From the NCBI GenBank assembly GCA_030531595.1, contig JAUNND010000016.1:1-37397 (forward strand): a stretch of 37,397 nt of DNA. Direction: 5' to 3'. Made by a program: the position numbers and the translations under genes. The notes beneath the pieces are model-generated. The model searched no databases, had not been told where the DNA came from, and saw only the letters and a list, made by a program, of their open reading frames with translations. This document shows positions 21,823 through 33,500 of the stretch, one piece after another. Each line of letters starts with the position of its first letter. Within the stretch, counting starts at the first letter, position 1. Origin of the DNA: Eubacteriales bacterium. Lineage in GTDB: Bacteria > Bacillota > Clostridia > Oscillospirales > Oscillospiraceae.

Positions 21823-22311
21823 ATGAAGGGTGAAAATGTTAAAAACGGAAGCAGAAAATTCATAACCGAATTCAAAGAGTTTATTTCCAAGGGCAATGTT
21901 CTTGATCTGGCCGTCGGTGTCATCATAGGCGGCGCGTTTACCTCCATCGTCAACTCTCTCGTAAACGACATCTTCATGCCGGTCATCGGCGGTATTCTCA
22001 GCGGCATCAACTTCACCGATCTGAAGGTCGTCATCCCCGCCGCTATCGAAGGCATGAGCGACGTCACCATCTGCTACGGCAGCTTTATTCAAGCAATCGT
22101 CAACTTCCTGCTGACCGCGCTTGTCGTGTTCCTCTTCATCAAGGGCATCACCAAGCTCCGTTTCAAGAAGGAAGAGGAAGCCAAGGAAGAAGCTCCCGCA
22201 GAGCCTCCCAAGCCCTCCGATGAGGTTCTTCTGCTGCGTGACATCTTAGCGGAGATGAAGAAGGCCAACGGCGAGACCGAGGAAGAAGCCGTGGAAGAAG
22301 CCACCGTGTAA
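21823..22311 (+). CDS. mscL: Large-conductance mechanosensitive channel
   Basis: A 162-residue MscL, the membrane-tension safety valve that opens in hypo-osmotic shock. The N-terminal FKEFISKGNVLDLAVGVIIGGAFTSIVNSLVND covers the amphipathic helix and the pore-lining first helix. The second helix is at about 86-108 (IQAIVNFLLTALVVFLFIKG). The charged C-terminal bundle ends with VLLLRDILAEMK. It is slightly longer than usual (about 130-150) because of an acidic linker and tail rich in Glu. TAGGAG lies upstream, after a small hairpin at 21783-21802. Confidence 0.95.
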   Translation: MKGENVKNGSRKFITEFKEFISKGNVLDLAVGVIIGGAFTSIVNSLVNDIFMPVIGGILSGINFTDLKVVIPAAIEGMSDVTICYGSFIQAIVNFLLTALVVFLFIKGITKLRFKKEEEAKEEAPAEPPKPSDEVLLLRDILAEMKKANGETEEEAVEEATV

Positions 22312-22320
22312 GAATTAATT

Positions 22321-22353
22321 ATCCGTGCTGTTTTTACGGCACGGATTTTTTTG
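22321..22353 (+). terminator. Rho-independent terminator of mscL
   Basis: ATCCGTGC and GCACGGAT around a 10-nt loop, followed by TTTTTTG. Confidence 0.85.
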
Positions 22354-22406
22354 TTGCAAAATATTTCTCCGGTGGTATAATGATGCAAAAATTAATGGAG
22401 ATGTGC

Positions 22407-23255
22407 ATGAGTATTCGTAATATCGCCGCATCGCAAATAGCCGATGCGGTCGAAAAGCTTGTCATAGAAGCAAATTACTATCTTCCGCAGGATGTGCGCT
22501 CCGCCCTTGAAAGCGCAAGGGAGAAGGAAGCCTCCCCGCTGTGCCGGGATATTTTGGGCGATATTCTCAGAAATGCCGATATTGCCGCCATGCGCGAAAT
22601 GCCGATATGTCAGGACACAGGTCTCGCTGTGTTTTTCGTCGAGCTCGGGCAGGACGTACATATCGAGGGCGATTTTCAGTCGGCTATGGACGATGGAGTA
22701 AAACGCGGTTACAAAAACGGGTATCTGCGCAAAAGTACGCAGGACAATGTACTGGGCGAGCGCGTAAACCGAGGCGACAACACGCCCGCGATATGCCACA
22801 TTGAGCTTTGCTCGGGCGATAAAATAAAAATAACCTTCTGCCCCAAGGGCGGCGGGTCGGAGAATATGTCGGCGGTCGGTATGCTCACGCCGTCACAGGG
22901 GCGCGAGGGCGTAAAGAACTTCATCGTCGATACCGTTCAGAAGGCCGGGAGCAACCCGTGCCCGCCGATCATCGTCGGCGTCGGCGTGGGCGGCACAATG
23001 GAAAAAGCCGCGATACTTGCCAAAAAATCTCTCTGCCGCGAGGTGGGAAAGCCGTCCGACGATACTGATACGGCGGCGTTTGAGAAAGAGGTTCTGGAAG
23101 AAATAAACAAGCTCGGAATAGGCGCACAGGGCTTCGGCGGCACTCAGACCGCGCTTGCCGTCCATGTGCTGACACATCCCGTGCATCTGGCGAGTCTCCC
23201 TGTGGCGGTGAATATCCAGTGCCACGCCGCAAGGCACAAAACGATTGTTATATAA
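22407..23255 (+). CDS. Class I fumarate hydratase / tartrate dehydratase alpha subunit
   Basis: A 282-residue iron-sulfur subunit. Three cysteines that would hold a [4Fe-4S] cluster are visible: Cys68 (PICQDTG), Cys185 (NPCPP) and a C-terminal one in NIQCHAARH. Family blocks CPKGGGSEN and [12 protein letters not shown] are intact. With the beta subunit it hydrates fumarate to (S)-malate; tartrate dehydratase has the same layout, but the malic enzyme next door favours fumarase. The start at 22407 has GGAG 6 nt upstream. An oxygen-labile enzyme of this kind suits an anaerobe. Confidence 0.88.
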   Translation: MSIRNIAASQIADAVEKLVIEANYYLPQDVRSALESAREKEASPLCRDILGDILRNADIAAMREMPICQDTGLAVFFVELGQDVHIEGDFQSAMDDGVKRGYKNGYLRKSTQDNVLGERVNRGDNTPAICHIELCSGDKIKITFCPKGGGSENMSAVGMLTPSQGREGVKNFIVDTVQKAGSNPCPPIIVGVGVGGTMEKAAILAKKSLCREVGKPSDDTDTAAFEKEVLEEINKLGIGAQGFGGTQTALAVHVLTHPVHLASLPVAVNIQCHAARHKTIVI

Positions 23256-23258
23256 TCC

Positions 23259-23283
23259 GTAGGGCGGGGGCTTGCTCCCGCCG
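23259..23283 (+). repeat. GTAGGGCGGGGG repeat, half copy
   Basis: Only the left arm, GTAGGGCGGGGGCTTGCTCC plus CGCCG, is present, between the two fumarase genes. No right arm follows, so it is a deleted or solo unit. Confidence 0.8.
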
Positions 23284-23322
23284 AAAAGAGTGGAGAGTGA
23301 AGATAAAGTGTGGAGTTCGGAA

Positions 23323-23847
23323 ATGAAGCGTATCCGCCTGCCGCTGAATGATGAAATCGTCAAGTCACTTCATGCCGGTGATAGAGTTATGTTAACCGGA
23401 ACAATCTATACCGGACGGGACGAGGCACATTTATATTTAAAAAGGATGATAGAGCGCGGCGAAAAGCTGCCGTTTGACTTAAGCGGTGCGGTCATATACT
23501 ATGTCGGTCCCTGTCCCGCAAAACCCGGGCAGGTCATAGGCTCCGCCGGTCCCACGACAAGCGGACGCATGGACGCGTATGCGCCGATGCTGTTGGAACG
23601 TGGCTTAAAAGGCATGGTCGGCAAGGGCAAACGAAACGACGCTGTAAGACAGAGCATGATGAAAAATACCTGCTGTTATTTTGCCGCCATAGGCGGGGCG
23701 GGTGCGCTCATAAGCGACAGCATAAAAAAAGCCGAGGTCATAGCCTTTCCCGAGCTGGGCGCGGAGGCGATATACAGGCTTGAGGTGGAGGATTTCCCCT
23801 GTACGGTGGTGCTCGACTGCTATGGGGATGACCTTTATAAAATCTGA
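23323..23847 (+). CDS. Class I fumarate hydratase / tartrate dehydratase beta subunit
   Basis: A 174-residue partner of the alpha subunit, matching the C-terminal half of single-chain class I fumarases. GDRVMLTGTIYTGRDEAH, YVGPCPAKPGQVIGSAGPTTSGRMD and GKGKRND are conserved blocks around the active site. I start it at 23323 (MKRIRLPL); the frame is open upstream only into the repeat. It lies 67 nt after the alpha gene and 16 nt before the malic enzyme gene, so the three form an operon. Confidence 0.88.
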   Translation: MKRIRLPLNDEIVKSLHAGDRVMLTGTIYTGRDEAHLYLKRMIERGEKLPFDLSGAVIYYVGPCPAKPGQVIGSAGPTTSGRMDAYAPMLLERGLKGMVGKGKRNDAVRQSMMKNTCCYFAAIGGAGALISDSIKKAEVIAFPELGAEAIYRLEVEDFPCTVVLDCYGDDLYKI

Positions 23848-23863
23848 CATGAGGCGTATTGTC

Positions 23864-25051
23864 ATGGATAAAAATGAAATTCGTGAAAAGGCTCTGAAAT
23901 TACATGAGGACAATAAAGGCAAGCTCAGTACCGTCGGCAAAGTGCCGCTTGAATGCCGTGACGATCTCTCGCTGGCATACACCCCCGGGGTAGCCGAGCC
24001 GTGCAAAGAGATAGCAAAGAACGCGGAGCTTGCTTATAAGTACACCTTCAAAGGCAATATGTGCGCCGTTATCACCGACGGCTCAGCCGTTTTAGGCTTA
24101 GGCAACATCGGCGGTATCGCCGGTCTGCCCGTGATGGAGGGCAAGGCACTTTTATTCAAGGAATTCGGCGGCGTGGACTGCTTCCCGATATGCCTTGCGA
24201 CACAGGACGCCGAGGAGATAATCAAAACCTGCATCAACATCGCCCCCGCCTTCGGAGGCATCAATCTTGAGGATATCTCCGCCCCGCGCTGCTTTGAGAT
24301 CGAACGGAGATTAAAGGAAGCTCTCGACATTCCCGTTTTCCACGACGACCAACACGGCACGGCGGTCGTGGTTACAGCCGCTTTGATAAACGCCTGCCGC
24401 CTCACGGGTAAGCGCATGAAGGAGCTGAAGGTCGTTGTCAACGGCGCGGGCGCTGCCGGAACAGCCATAAGCCGTATGCTTCTTGATCAGGGCATAGCCG
24501 ATCTGTTCCTGCTCGACTCAAAGGGCATTATCCGCAAGGGCAGAGAGGGGCTAAACTGGGCTAAAGCGGAGATGGCGGAAATATCCAACCGCGAGGGCAG
24601 AGAGGGCGGACTTGAAGATGCTCTTGTCGGGTGCGACGTCTTTGTAGGTGTCTCCAAAGCCGATATCCTTACCGGCGAAACGGTAAGGACGATGGCGGAC
24701 TCGCCCATTATATTTGCCATGGCAAATCCCAACCCCGAGATACGTCCCGAGCTTGCGAAAATGGCGGGTGCCGCCGTTGTGGGCACGGGCAGGAGCGACT
24801 ATCCCAACCAGATAAACAACGTTCTCGCCTTCCCGGGTATATTCCGAGGCGCGTTCGATGCCCGTGCAAGAGATATCACCGAGAATATGAAGACTGCCGC
24901 CGCTTTTGCTCTGGCAGACCTTGTATCTCCCTCCGAGCTGGCAGCGGAGCACATCATCCCCGATCCCTTTGACAAAAGAGTCTGCCCCGCCGTTGCCAAG
25001 GCGGTCGCGGACGCCGCCGTCCGGGACGGTGTAGCATTAAATAATGCATAA
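23864..25051 (+). CDS. Malate dehydrogenase (decarboxylating), malic enzyme
   Basis: A 395-residue malic enzyme converting malate to pyruvate and CO2 with reduction of NAD(P). Catalytic features are SLAYTPGVAEPC (tyrosine), EGKALLFKEFGGVDCFP (lysine) and the metal site FHDDQHGTAVV. The Rossmann motif follows at VVVNGAGAAGTA, and AMANPNPEI and the C-terminal nucleotide-domain motifs are intact. There is no phosphotransacetylase domain. The start at 23864 has GAGG upstream. With the fumarase it completes fumarate to pyruvate. Confidence 0.9.
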   Translation: MDKNEIREKALKLHEDNKGKLSTVGKVPLECRDDLSLAYTPGVAEPCKEIAKNAELAYKYTFKGNMCAVITDGSAVLGLGNIGGIAGLPVMEGKALLFKEFGGVDCFPICLATQDAEEIIKTCINIAPAFGGINLEDISAPRCFEIERRLKEALDIPVFHDDQHGTAVVVTAALINACRLTGKRMKELKVVVNGAGAAGTAISRMLLDQGIADLFLLDSKGIIRKGREGLNWAKAEMAEISNREGREGGLEDALVGCDVFVGVSKADILTGETVRTMADSPIIFAMANPNPEIRPELAKMAGAAVVGTGRSDYPNQINNVLAFPGIFRGAFDARARDITENMKTAAAFALADLVSPSELAAEHIIPDPFDKRVCPAVAKAVADAAVRDGVALNNA

Positions 25052-25063
25052 TACATTCTGCAA

Positions 25064-25112
25064 TAAAAAAACATCCCCCGGGAAAACTTTCCCGGAGGAT
25101 GTTAATTTTCCA
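25064..25112 (-). terminator. Strong terminator, mainly for the minus-strand remnant
   Basis: AACATCC plus CCGGGAAA pairs with TTTCCCGG plus GGATGTT. The run of seven T is on the minus strand; on the plus strand only AATTTTCC follows. It fits the remnant gene at 25117 better than the malic enzyme, but may serve both. Confidence 0.75.
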
Positions 25113-25116
25113 TAAC

Positions 25117-25304
25117 TTATTGAACCAAAGGTTCTGAAACCCACTCGAAAACCGTTTCTTTCGCATTCCATACGTAGTTACCATTCGCATAGTTACAATC
25201 ATCATAACCCATGTTATCGGCCGAGAACAACTCGCCCAAAGATTCACTATCAGGAGCCCGCGTGAATTTAATATAATATGCATTACTGGGTACATCTGCG
25301 CCAT
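25117..25304 (-). pseudogene. C-terminal remnant of an unrecognised protein
   Basis: About 60 codons on the minus strand (from SNAYYIKFTRAPDSESLGEL to EWVSEPLVQ and a stop) look like a genuine protein end: no low complexity, aromatic-rich, with a proper terminator directly behind. The open frame extends upstream only into the 80-bp palindromic repeat at 25305. I read it as the tail of a gene whose front was removed. The family is not recognised. Confidence 0.45.
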
Positions 25305-25384
25305 GAGAGTCAGTGGGGACGGTTCTTTTCGACTCATTTTTTTGTTTTTCGTTTGAGTCAAGAAGAACCGTCCCCATTGACTCT
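25305..25384. mobile_element. 80-bp palindromic element with 32-bp inverted repeats
   Basis: The left arm begins GAGAGTCAGTGGGGACGGTT and the right arm ends with its inverse, 29 of 32 identical. The 16-bp centre is T-rich. GGGGACGGTTCTTTT-type palindromes are widespread in Firmicutes and resemble REP-like units that tyrosine transposases mobilise; that link is from memory, not seen here. Confidence 0.7.
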
Positions 25385-25419
25385 CTAACGGATAATTATA
25401 TGTGCGATTTTAACAAATC

Positions 25420-25433
25420 GGAATTTTTATTCA
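25420..25433. promoter_or_regulatory. ARG-box-like operator upstream of argG
   Basis: The minus strand reads TGAATAAAAATTCC, 13 of 14 positions identical to TGAATAAAAATTCA, the classical ArgR/AhrC half-operator pattern. It ends 8 bp before the argG -35 box, so arginine-dependent repression is plausible. A convincing second box is not seen. Confidence 0.6.
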
Positions 25434-25441
25434 TTTTACCC

Positions 25442-25469
25442 TTGACTTTTGTCGGGAGTGTTGTATAAT
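25442..25469 (+). promoter_or_regulatory. Sigma-A promoter of argG
   Basis: TTGACT (25442-25447), a 16-bp spacer, TATAAT (25464-25469). Confidence 0.8.
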
Positions 25470-25499
25470 CTGTGCATAACCTTAAAAGGAGATAAACTT

Positions 25500-26717
<1,218 letters not shown>

Positions 26718-26733
26718 TTCTTATTCAACTGTT

Positions 26734-26861
26734 GTAGGGCGGGGGCTTGCTCCCGCCGCAGATTTGCAGAAACTCCAACTTTCCGGCGGGAAGACTCCCT
26801 CCGGCGGAGGGAGATGTCTGTTTGCAGACAGAGGGAGGGGTGATAGAAGCCCCCGCCCTAC
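26734..26861. repeat. GTAGGGCGGGGG palindrome with a nested CTCCCTCCGGCGGAGGGAG module
   Basis: A 128-bp copy of the dispersed family in which the right arm is interrupted after GGCGGGA by a second palindromic module of about 55 bp (CTCCCTCCGGCGGAGGGAG, then GTC...GAC, then GGGAGGGG). The same arrangement occurs at 29964. It fills the argG-argH spacer. Confidence 0.8.
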
Positions 26862-26897
26862 GGATTATTCCTACAAAAGCACTTTGAGGAGCATAAA

Positions 26898-28267
<1,370 letters not shown>

Positions 28268-28271
<4 letters not shown>

Positions 28272-29059
28272 AAAAAACACTGATTACCCTTCTCTGCGTA
28301 GTTCTCGCCCTCACCGCCCTCACCGGCTGCGGTGAAAAGGGTACCACCCTCAAATCCGTTCAGAACGCGGGCGAGCTTGTGATTGCCAGCAGCCCCGATT
28401 TTCCGCCCTTTGAAAGCCTCAACAGTGACGGAAGCGTTGACGGCATTGAAATCGAGCTGTGTAACCTCATCTGTGAAAAGCTGGGCGTAAAGCTGAAGAT
28501 CGAGCAGGTCGACTTTGACTCTGTTCTTCCCGGCGTACAGGCAGGCAAGTTCAACATGGGCGTGTCCGGCATATCCATCACCGAGAAACGCCAGAAAAAT
28601 GTCCTGTTTACTGACCCTTACTGTTTAGCCGCACAGGCCATCGTTGTGACCGAGGGCAGTCCCATCACCTGCAAGGCGGATCTTGAGGGCAAGGCAGTCT
28701 CCGTCCAGACCGGCACAACCGCCGAGAGCTACTGCATGGAGCAGGGCTACGCTGTCAATTCCTTCGCAGCCAACAGCGACGCGCAGGCTGCTCTGACCAC
28801 CGGCAAGGTAGACGCATGGGTCATTGACGATCTGACCGCCGCCGAAATGGTCAAGGCCTATAACGGGGACGGAAACGGTACTCTCGTCATTCTCCCCGAA
28901 GCCATGACGACCGAGCCCTACGCCTTTGCCTTCTCCTTCGGAAGTGAGGAGCTTGTCAAGGAGATAAACGGCATCCTCTCCGAGCTTGTGGCAGACGGCA
29001 CGGTGCAGGCGATTTTCGACAAATTCGACGCGCCTTACACTTCGCCCGCGCAGGCTTAA
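28268..29059 (+). CDS. Polar amino-acid ABC transporter substrate-binding lipoprotein
   Basis: A 263-residue binding protein of the family 3 (HisJ/GlnH) type. The signal peptide ends in the lipobox LTGC with Cys21, so it is anchored to the membrane surface. SPDFPPFESLNSDGSVDGIEIEL, GVSGISITEKRQKNVLFTDPY and the hinge region VQTGTTAESYC are typical. The ligand is probably arginine, glutamine, histidine or a related amino acid. The start overlaps the argH stop (ATGA). A hairpin at 29072-29095 (CGGCGGGAG/CTCCCGCCG) follows and may protect or end the mRNA. Confidence 0.9.
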
Positions 29060-29071
29060 AGCAGAAAATCA

Positions 29072-29095
29072 CGGCGGGAGTTCAAGCTCCCGCCG
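29072..29095 (+). terminator. Hairpin after the binding-protein gene
   Basis: CGGCGGGAG, loop TTCAAG, CTCCCGCCG, followed by only three T. Probably a weak attenuator or mRNA-stabilising stem between binding protein and permease. Confidence 0.45.
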
Positions 29096-29126
29096 CTTTG
29101 AAGCTTATTGAAAGAATTTGATTATT

Positions 29127-29194
29127 GTAGGGAACGGTCTTGACCGTTCCGAAATTTGCTGTATTCCGGCGGAACGGTCAAGACCGTTCCCTAC
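29127..29194. repeat. GTAGGGAACGGTC palindromic repeat
   Basis: A 68-bp unit that starts GTAGGGAACGGTCTTGACCG and ends GGAACGGTCAAGACCGTTCC plus CTAC. It is made of two small palindromes. A 28-bp version is the cargo of the element at 7975. Confidence 0.8.
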
Positions 29195-29223
29195 GTATAA
29201 AACTTCAAAGGATGGTATCACCC

Positions 29224-29910
29224 GTGAGCGCATGGTTTTCCAAATTATACGAGACCTTCATCGAAACAGGCTATTACAGTCTGATGCTGGAGGGCTTTAA
29301 AAATACGCTTCTGATCACCGTCGGGGCGCTGATCATCGGTCTTGTGATCGGTACGCTGATAGCGATGATAAAATTTTTTGCGGAGGATGTGCCGATACTA
29401 AGACCGATCAACTGGCTGTGCACCTTCTATGTCACCGCCATACGCGGCATACCGGTCGTTGTGCTGCTGCTGATCTTCTACTTTATCATCATGACCTCCG
29501 CCGACGGCATCACCGTCGCCACTCTCACCTTCGGCATCAATTCCGGCGCGTATATGGCAGAGCTTATCCGGAGCGGCCTCAACGCCGTTGACATCGGACA
29601 GAACGAAGCCGGACGCAGTCTCGGTATGCCGAGGCTCATGACGATGCGCCACATCATTCTCCCCCAGGCTCTGCGCTATATTCTCCCCGCCATCGGCAAT
29701 GAATTCATCGCGCTTCTCAAGGAGACCGCCGTCGCCGGTTATGTGGCCGTCGTCGATCTGACCCGCGCAGGAAACCTCGTGCGCAACAACACCTTCGACG
29801 CCGTCAATCCTCTGATGACCGTTGCGCTCGTTTACCTCATTCTCGTCGTTGTGCTTTCCGCCGCTCTCGGCAGGCTTGAAAAGAAGCTGGCTGTGTCGGA
29901 TCGTAAATAA
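29224..29910 (+). CDS. Polar amino-acid ABC transporter permease
   Basis: A roughly 228-residue HisM/GlnP-type permease with about five helices and the ATPase-contact loop NEAGRSLGMPRLMTMRHIILPQALR. TAIRGIPVVVLLLIFYF is also family-typical. I start at the GTG at 29224, behind AAAGGATGG; ATG 29212 is an alternative. It pairs with the preceding binding protein. No ATP-binding subunit is encoded on either side, so the ATPase must come from elsewhere or has been lost. Confidence 0.9.
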   Translation: MSAWFSKLYETFIETGYYSLMLEGFKNTLLITVGALIIGLVIGTLIAMIKFFAEDVPILRPINWLCTFYVTAIRGIPVVVLLLIFYFIIMTSADGITVATLTFGINSGAYMAELIRSGLNAVDIGQNEAGRSLGMPRLMTMRHIILPQALRYILPAIGNEFIALLKETAVAGYVAVVDLTRAGNLVRNNTFDAVNPLMTVALVYLILVVVLSAALGRLEKKLAVSDRK

Positions 29911-29933
29911 ATATTCACACAGAGAACTGTCCC

Positions 29934-30120
29934 CAATGCCAGTAAGATAGGATATACATGTCCGTAGGGCGGGGGTTCTACTCCCGCCGTTACCGCGGAA
30001 AATAACCAACTTTTCGGCGGGAAGACTCCCTCCGGCGGAGGGAGATGTCGGCGAAGACGACAGAAGGAGGGGAGATAGAGAGCCCCCGCCCTACGCAAAA
30101 ACCTTAACTTACCGATATTG
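29934..30120. mobile_element. MITE-like element with GTAAG ends and nested cargo
   Basis: Ends CAATGCCAGTAAGATA (29934) and TAACTTACCGATATTG (30105-30120) match the elements at 7975 and 21636. Flanks AGAACTGTCCC (29923-29933) and AGAACCGTCTC (30121-30131) are 9 of 11 identical, a likely worn target duplication. The cargo at 29964-30094 is the GTAGGGCGGGGG palindrome with the nested CTCCCTCC module. The element fills the permease-carA spacer, and I see no promoter in it. Confidence 0.7.
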
Positions 30121-30162
30121 AGAACCGTCTCCTGTGTACTCTATGTTAAGAAGGACATTCCC

Positions 30163-30579
30163 ATGAAAAAAGCAATTCTCACACTGTCGGACGGCAGCGT
30201 ATTTGAAGGTCTGAGCGTCGGCTTTGAAGCCGATGTGAAAGGCGAAATAGTGTTCACAACGGGAGTCGTGGGCTATCTCGAAAGCCTCACCGCTCCCGAA
30301 TTTGAGGGAAAGATCCTGATGCAGACCTTCCCTCTTATAGGGAACTACGGCGTCATCCCCGAAGAAGTCACCGGAAAAGCGACGGTCGGCGGCTACGTCG
30401 TGCGGGAAATATGCGATGCACCCTCAAATTTCCGCTGCAAATACCCGCTTGAAAAGTTCCTGAAGGATAACAGTATCCCCTGCATCTGCGGCGTTGATAC
30501 GCGGGCGATCACAAAGCTTATCTGCAAAAACCCCGGCATAAGCGCCGAAATCACTATCGGAGGCGAGGAAAATGCCTAA
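30163..30579 (+). CDS. carA: Carbamoyl-phosphate synthase small-chain N-terminal domain only
   Basis: A 138-residue protein matching the N-terminal domain of CarA: ILTLSDGSVFEGLSVGFE, GEIVFTTGVVGYLESLTAP, FPLIGNYG and CGVDTRAITKLI. Normal CarA is about 350-380 residues; its C-terminal class I glutaminase domain, with the Cys-His-Glu triad that frees ammonia from glutamine, is wholly absent. This is not a frameshift: the gene ends in a clean TAA that overlaps the CarB start by 8 nt (ATGCCTAA), leaving no room for a lost domain. The remaining domain is the one that packs on CarB. AAGGAC precedes the ATG. Confidence 0.85.
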   Translation: MKKAILTLSDGSVFEGLSVGFEADVKGEIVFTTGVVGYLESLTAPEFEGKILMQTFPLIGNYGVIPEEVTGKATVGGYVVREICDAPSNFRCKYPLEKFLKDNSIPCICGVDTRAITKLICKNPGISAEITIGGEENA

Positions 30580-33500
30580 AGATAAAAGCATACACAAGGT
30601 ACTGGTCATCGGTTCCGGTCCCATCGTCATCGGGCAGGCGGCTGAATTTGACTACGCAGGTGCACAGGCCTGCCGCGTTCTGCGCGAGGAGGGCATAAAC
30701 GTCGTTCTCGTCAATTCCAACCCCGCCACCATCATGACCGACAAGCACCTTGCCGACGAAATATATCTTGAGCCTCTCACCGCCGAAACGATCGAGCGCA
30801 TTATCGCCATCGAGCGCCCCGACAGTCTCTTAGCGGGTCTCGGCGGACAGACGGGGCTTACGATCGCCATGCAGCTCGGCAAAAGCGGCATTCTGGAAAA
30901 ATACGGCGTCCGTCTTTTAGGTACGAACGTTGAAGCCATTGACAAAGCCGAAGACCGCGAGCTTTTCCGCGAGACGATGACGAAAATGGGTCAGCCTCTC
31001 GTCCCCTCGGCAACCGCAAACGCTCTTGATGCGGCCTTAAAGATTGCCGATGAGATCGGCTATCCCGTGATCGTGCGCCCCGCCTTCACCCTCGGCGGCA
31101 CCGGCGGCGGCATAGCCGCGGACGCGGAGGAATTAAATGTCATTGCGAAAAGCGGACTGGATATGTCCCCTATTTCTCAAATTCTGGTCGAAAAGTGCAT
31201 CTCCGGCTGGAAAGAGATCGAGTTTGAGACGATGCGCGACGCCGCCGGAAACGCCATTGCCGTGTGCTCCATGGAAAACGTCGACCCCGTGGGCATCCAC
31301 ACCGGTGACTCCATCGTTGTCGCCCCCGCCGTCACGCTCTCGCCGAAGGAATACAATATGCTCCGTCAGGCCGCTCTTGATATTATCAGAGAGATCGGCA
31401 TTATCGGCGGCTGCAACTGCCAGTTCGCCTTAAATCCCGACAGCTTTGAATATGACGTTATCGAGGTCAATCCCCGCGTGTCCCGCTCCTCCGCTCTCGC
31501 CTCCAAGGCGACCGGCTACCCGATTGCCAAGATCACGACCCGCCTTGCCCTCGGCTACACGCTCGACGAGATCAAGAACGATATCACCGACAAAATGAGC
31601 GCGTTTTTTGAGCCGACCGTTGACTATATCGTCGTAAAGTTCCCCAAGTGGCCCTTTGACAAGTTCGCCGGTTCCTCACGGAAGCTCGGCACGCAGATGA
31701 AGGCCACCGGTGAAGTGATGTCGATCGCGCCCTCGTTTGAAATGGCGCTGATGAAAGCCGTGCGCGGGGCGGAAATTTCTCTCGACACGCTCAACTGCCC
31801 GCCGCTTTCCGACGCTACGCTGAAGGAACGTCTCAAAGAGCAGAACGACAGACGCATTTTCACGGTCTTTGAAGCTTTGAAGGCCGGTATGAGCGTTTCC
31901 GAAATAAACGCCGTTACAAAGATCGACTGCTGGTTCATTTCCAAAATAAAAAAGCTTGCCGATTTTGAGGCAAAGCTTGCACTTGAAGGTCTTACCGACG
32001 CAAATTACAGAGAAGGCAAGCGTCTCGGCTATCCCGACAAAGCGCTGTGCCGCATTTCCGGCGCAAAGTCTGCCCCCGGATATGAGTTCTCCTACAAAAC
32101 GGCGGACACCTGCGCCGGTGTTGTCGACGCGGTAAAGCCTTACTTCTACTCGACCGCCGATACCGTGTGTGAGTCCCGCTCCTTCTCGAGAAGCGGCAAG
32201 CCGGTCATTATGGTTCTCGGCTCCGGACCCATCCGCATCGGGCAGGGTATCGAGTTCGATTACAGCTCCGTGCACTGCGTGTGGACGCTGCGTGAAATGG
32301 GCTATGACGTGGTCATCGTAAACAATAACCCCGAGACCGTCTCCACCGACTACGACACCGCCGACCGTCTGTACTTTGAGCCGCTGACGCCCGAGGACGT
32401 CATGAATATCATCGGCATTGAAAAGCCCGTGGGTGTTGTTGTGGCATTCGGAGGGCAGACTGCGATCAAGCTGACGCAGTTTCTTGACGGTAAAGGCATA
32501 CGCATTCTCGGCACCTCCGCCGACAGCATCGACACCGCCGAGGACAGAAGCCGTTTTGACGCGCTGCTTGAAAACTTCGGTATCAGCCGTCCGAAGGGCA
32601 TGGGCGTAAATACGCTCGAAGAGGCTCTGGAAGCCGGTGAGACTCTCGGCTATCCTGTACTTTTGCGTCCGTCCTACGTCATCGGCGGGCAGAACATGAC
32701 CATTTCGAGAAACGCCGCCCAGACCGAAAAATATATGAACACCATTCTCTCCGGCGGCATCGACAACCCCGTACTGGTGGATAAATATATGCCCGGGACG
32801 GAGCTGGAAGTGGACGTGATCTCCGACGGGGAGAGCGTGCTCATTCCCGGTATCATGGAGCATATCGAGCGTGCGGGCGTACACAGCGGTGACTCCATCG
32901 CCGTATATCCCCCCTACAATCTCTCGGACAGACAGCTTAAAAATATCTGCTCCGTGTCCGAAAAGCTGGCCATCGCCATCGGCACAAAGGGGCTTGTGAA
33001 TATCCAGTACCTCATCTATCAGGATGAGCTGTACGTCATCGAAGTCAATCCCCGCGCCTCGCGCACCGTACCGTATATCAGCAAGGTGACGAATATCCCG
33101 ATGGTCGATCTTGCTTCAAAAATCATGCTTGGCGCGAAGCTTTCCGATCTGGGCTACGGCAGCGGTCTGTACCGCACCCCGCCTTACTATGCTGTAAAAG
33201 TGCCCGTATTCTCCTTTGAAAAGCTCAACGACGCAAACTCCATTCTCGGTCCCGAAATGAAGTCCACCGGCGAAGTGCTGGGCATCGGCAAGACGCTGGC
33301 GGAGGCGCTGTTCAAGGGACTCACCGCCGCTGGCTTCCGTGTGCCGGAGCTGCATGGCGGGAAAAAGCGCGGCGTGCTTTTAAGCGTGGAGACCGAAGAC
33401 TGCCCCGAGGTCATTTCGCTTGCAAAAACGCTTTATTCCCTCGGTCTAAAACTCTTTGCCACCGCGGATACCGCCGACGCCATCGCAGAGCTTGGCATTG

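Noticed and set aside
30540-30580. Frameshift in an otherwise full-length carA
   Set aside because: The CarB N-terminus begins at once after the stop, so no glutaminase sequence exists in any frame between the two.
31676-32884. 402-codon minus-strand frame inside carB
   Set aside because: Antisense to conserved CarB motifs; no independent support.
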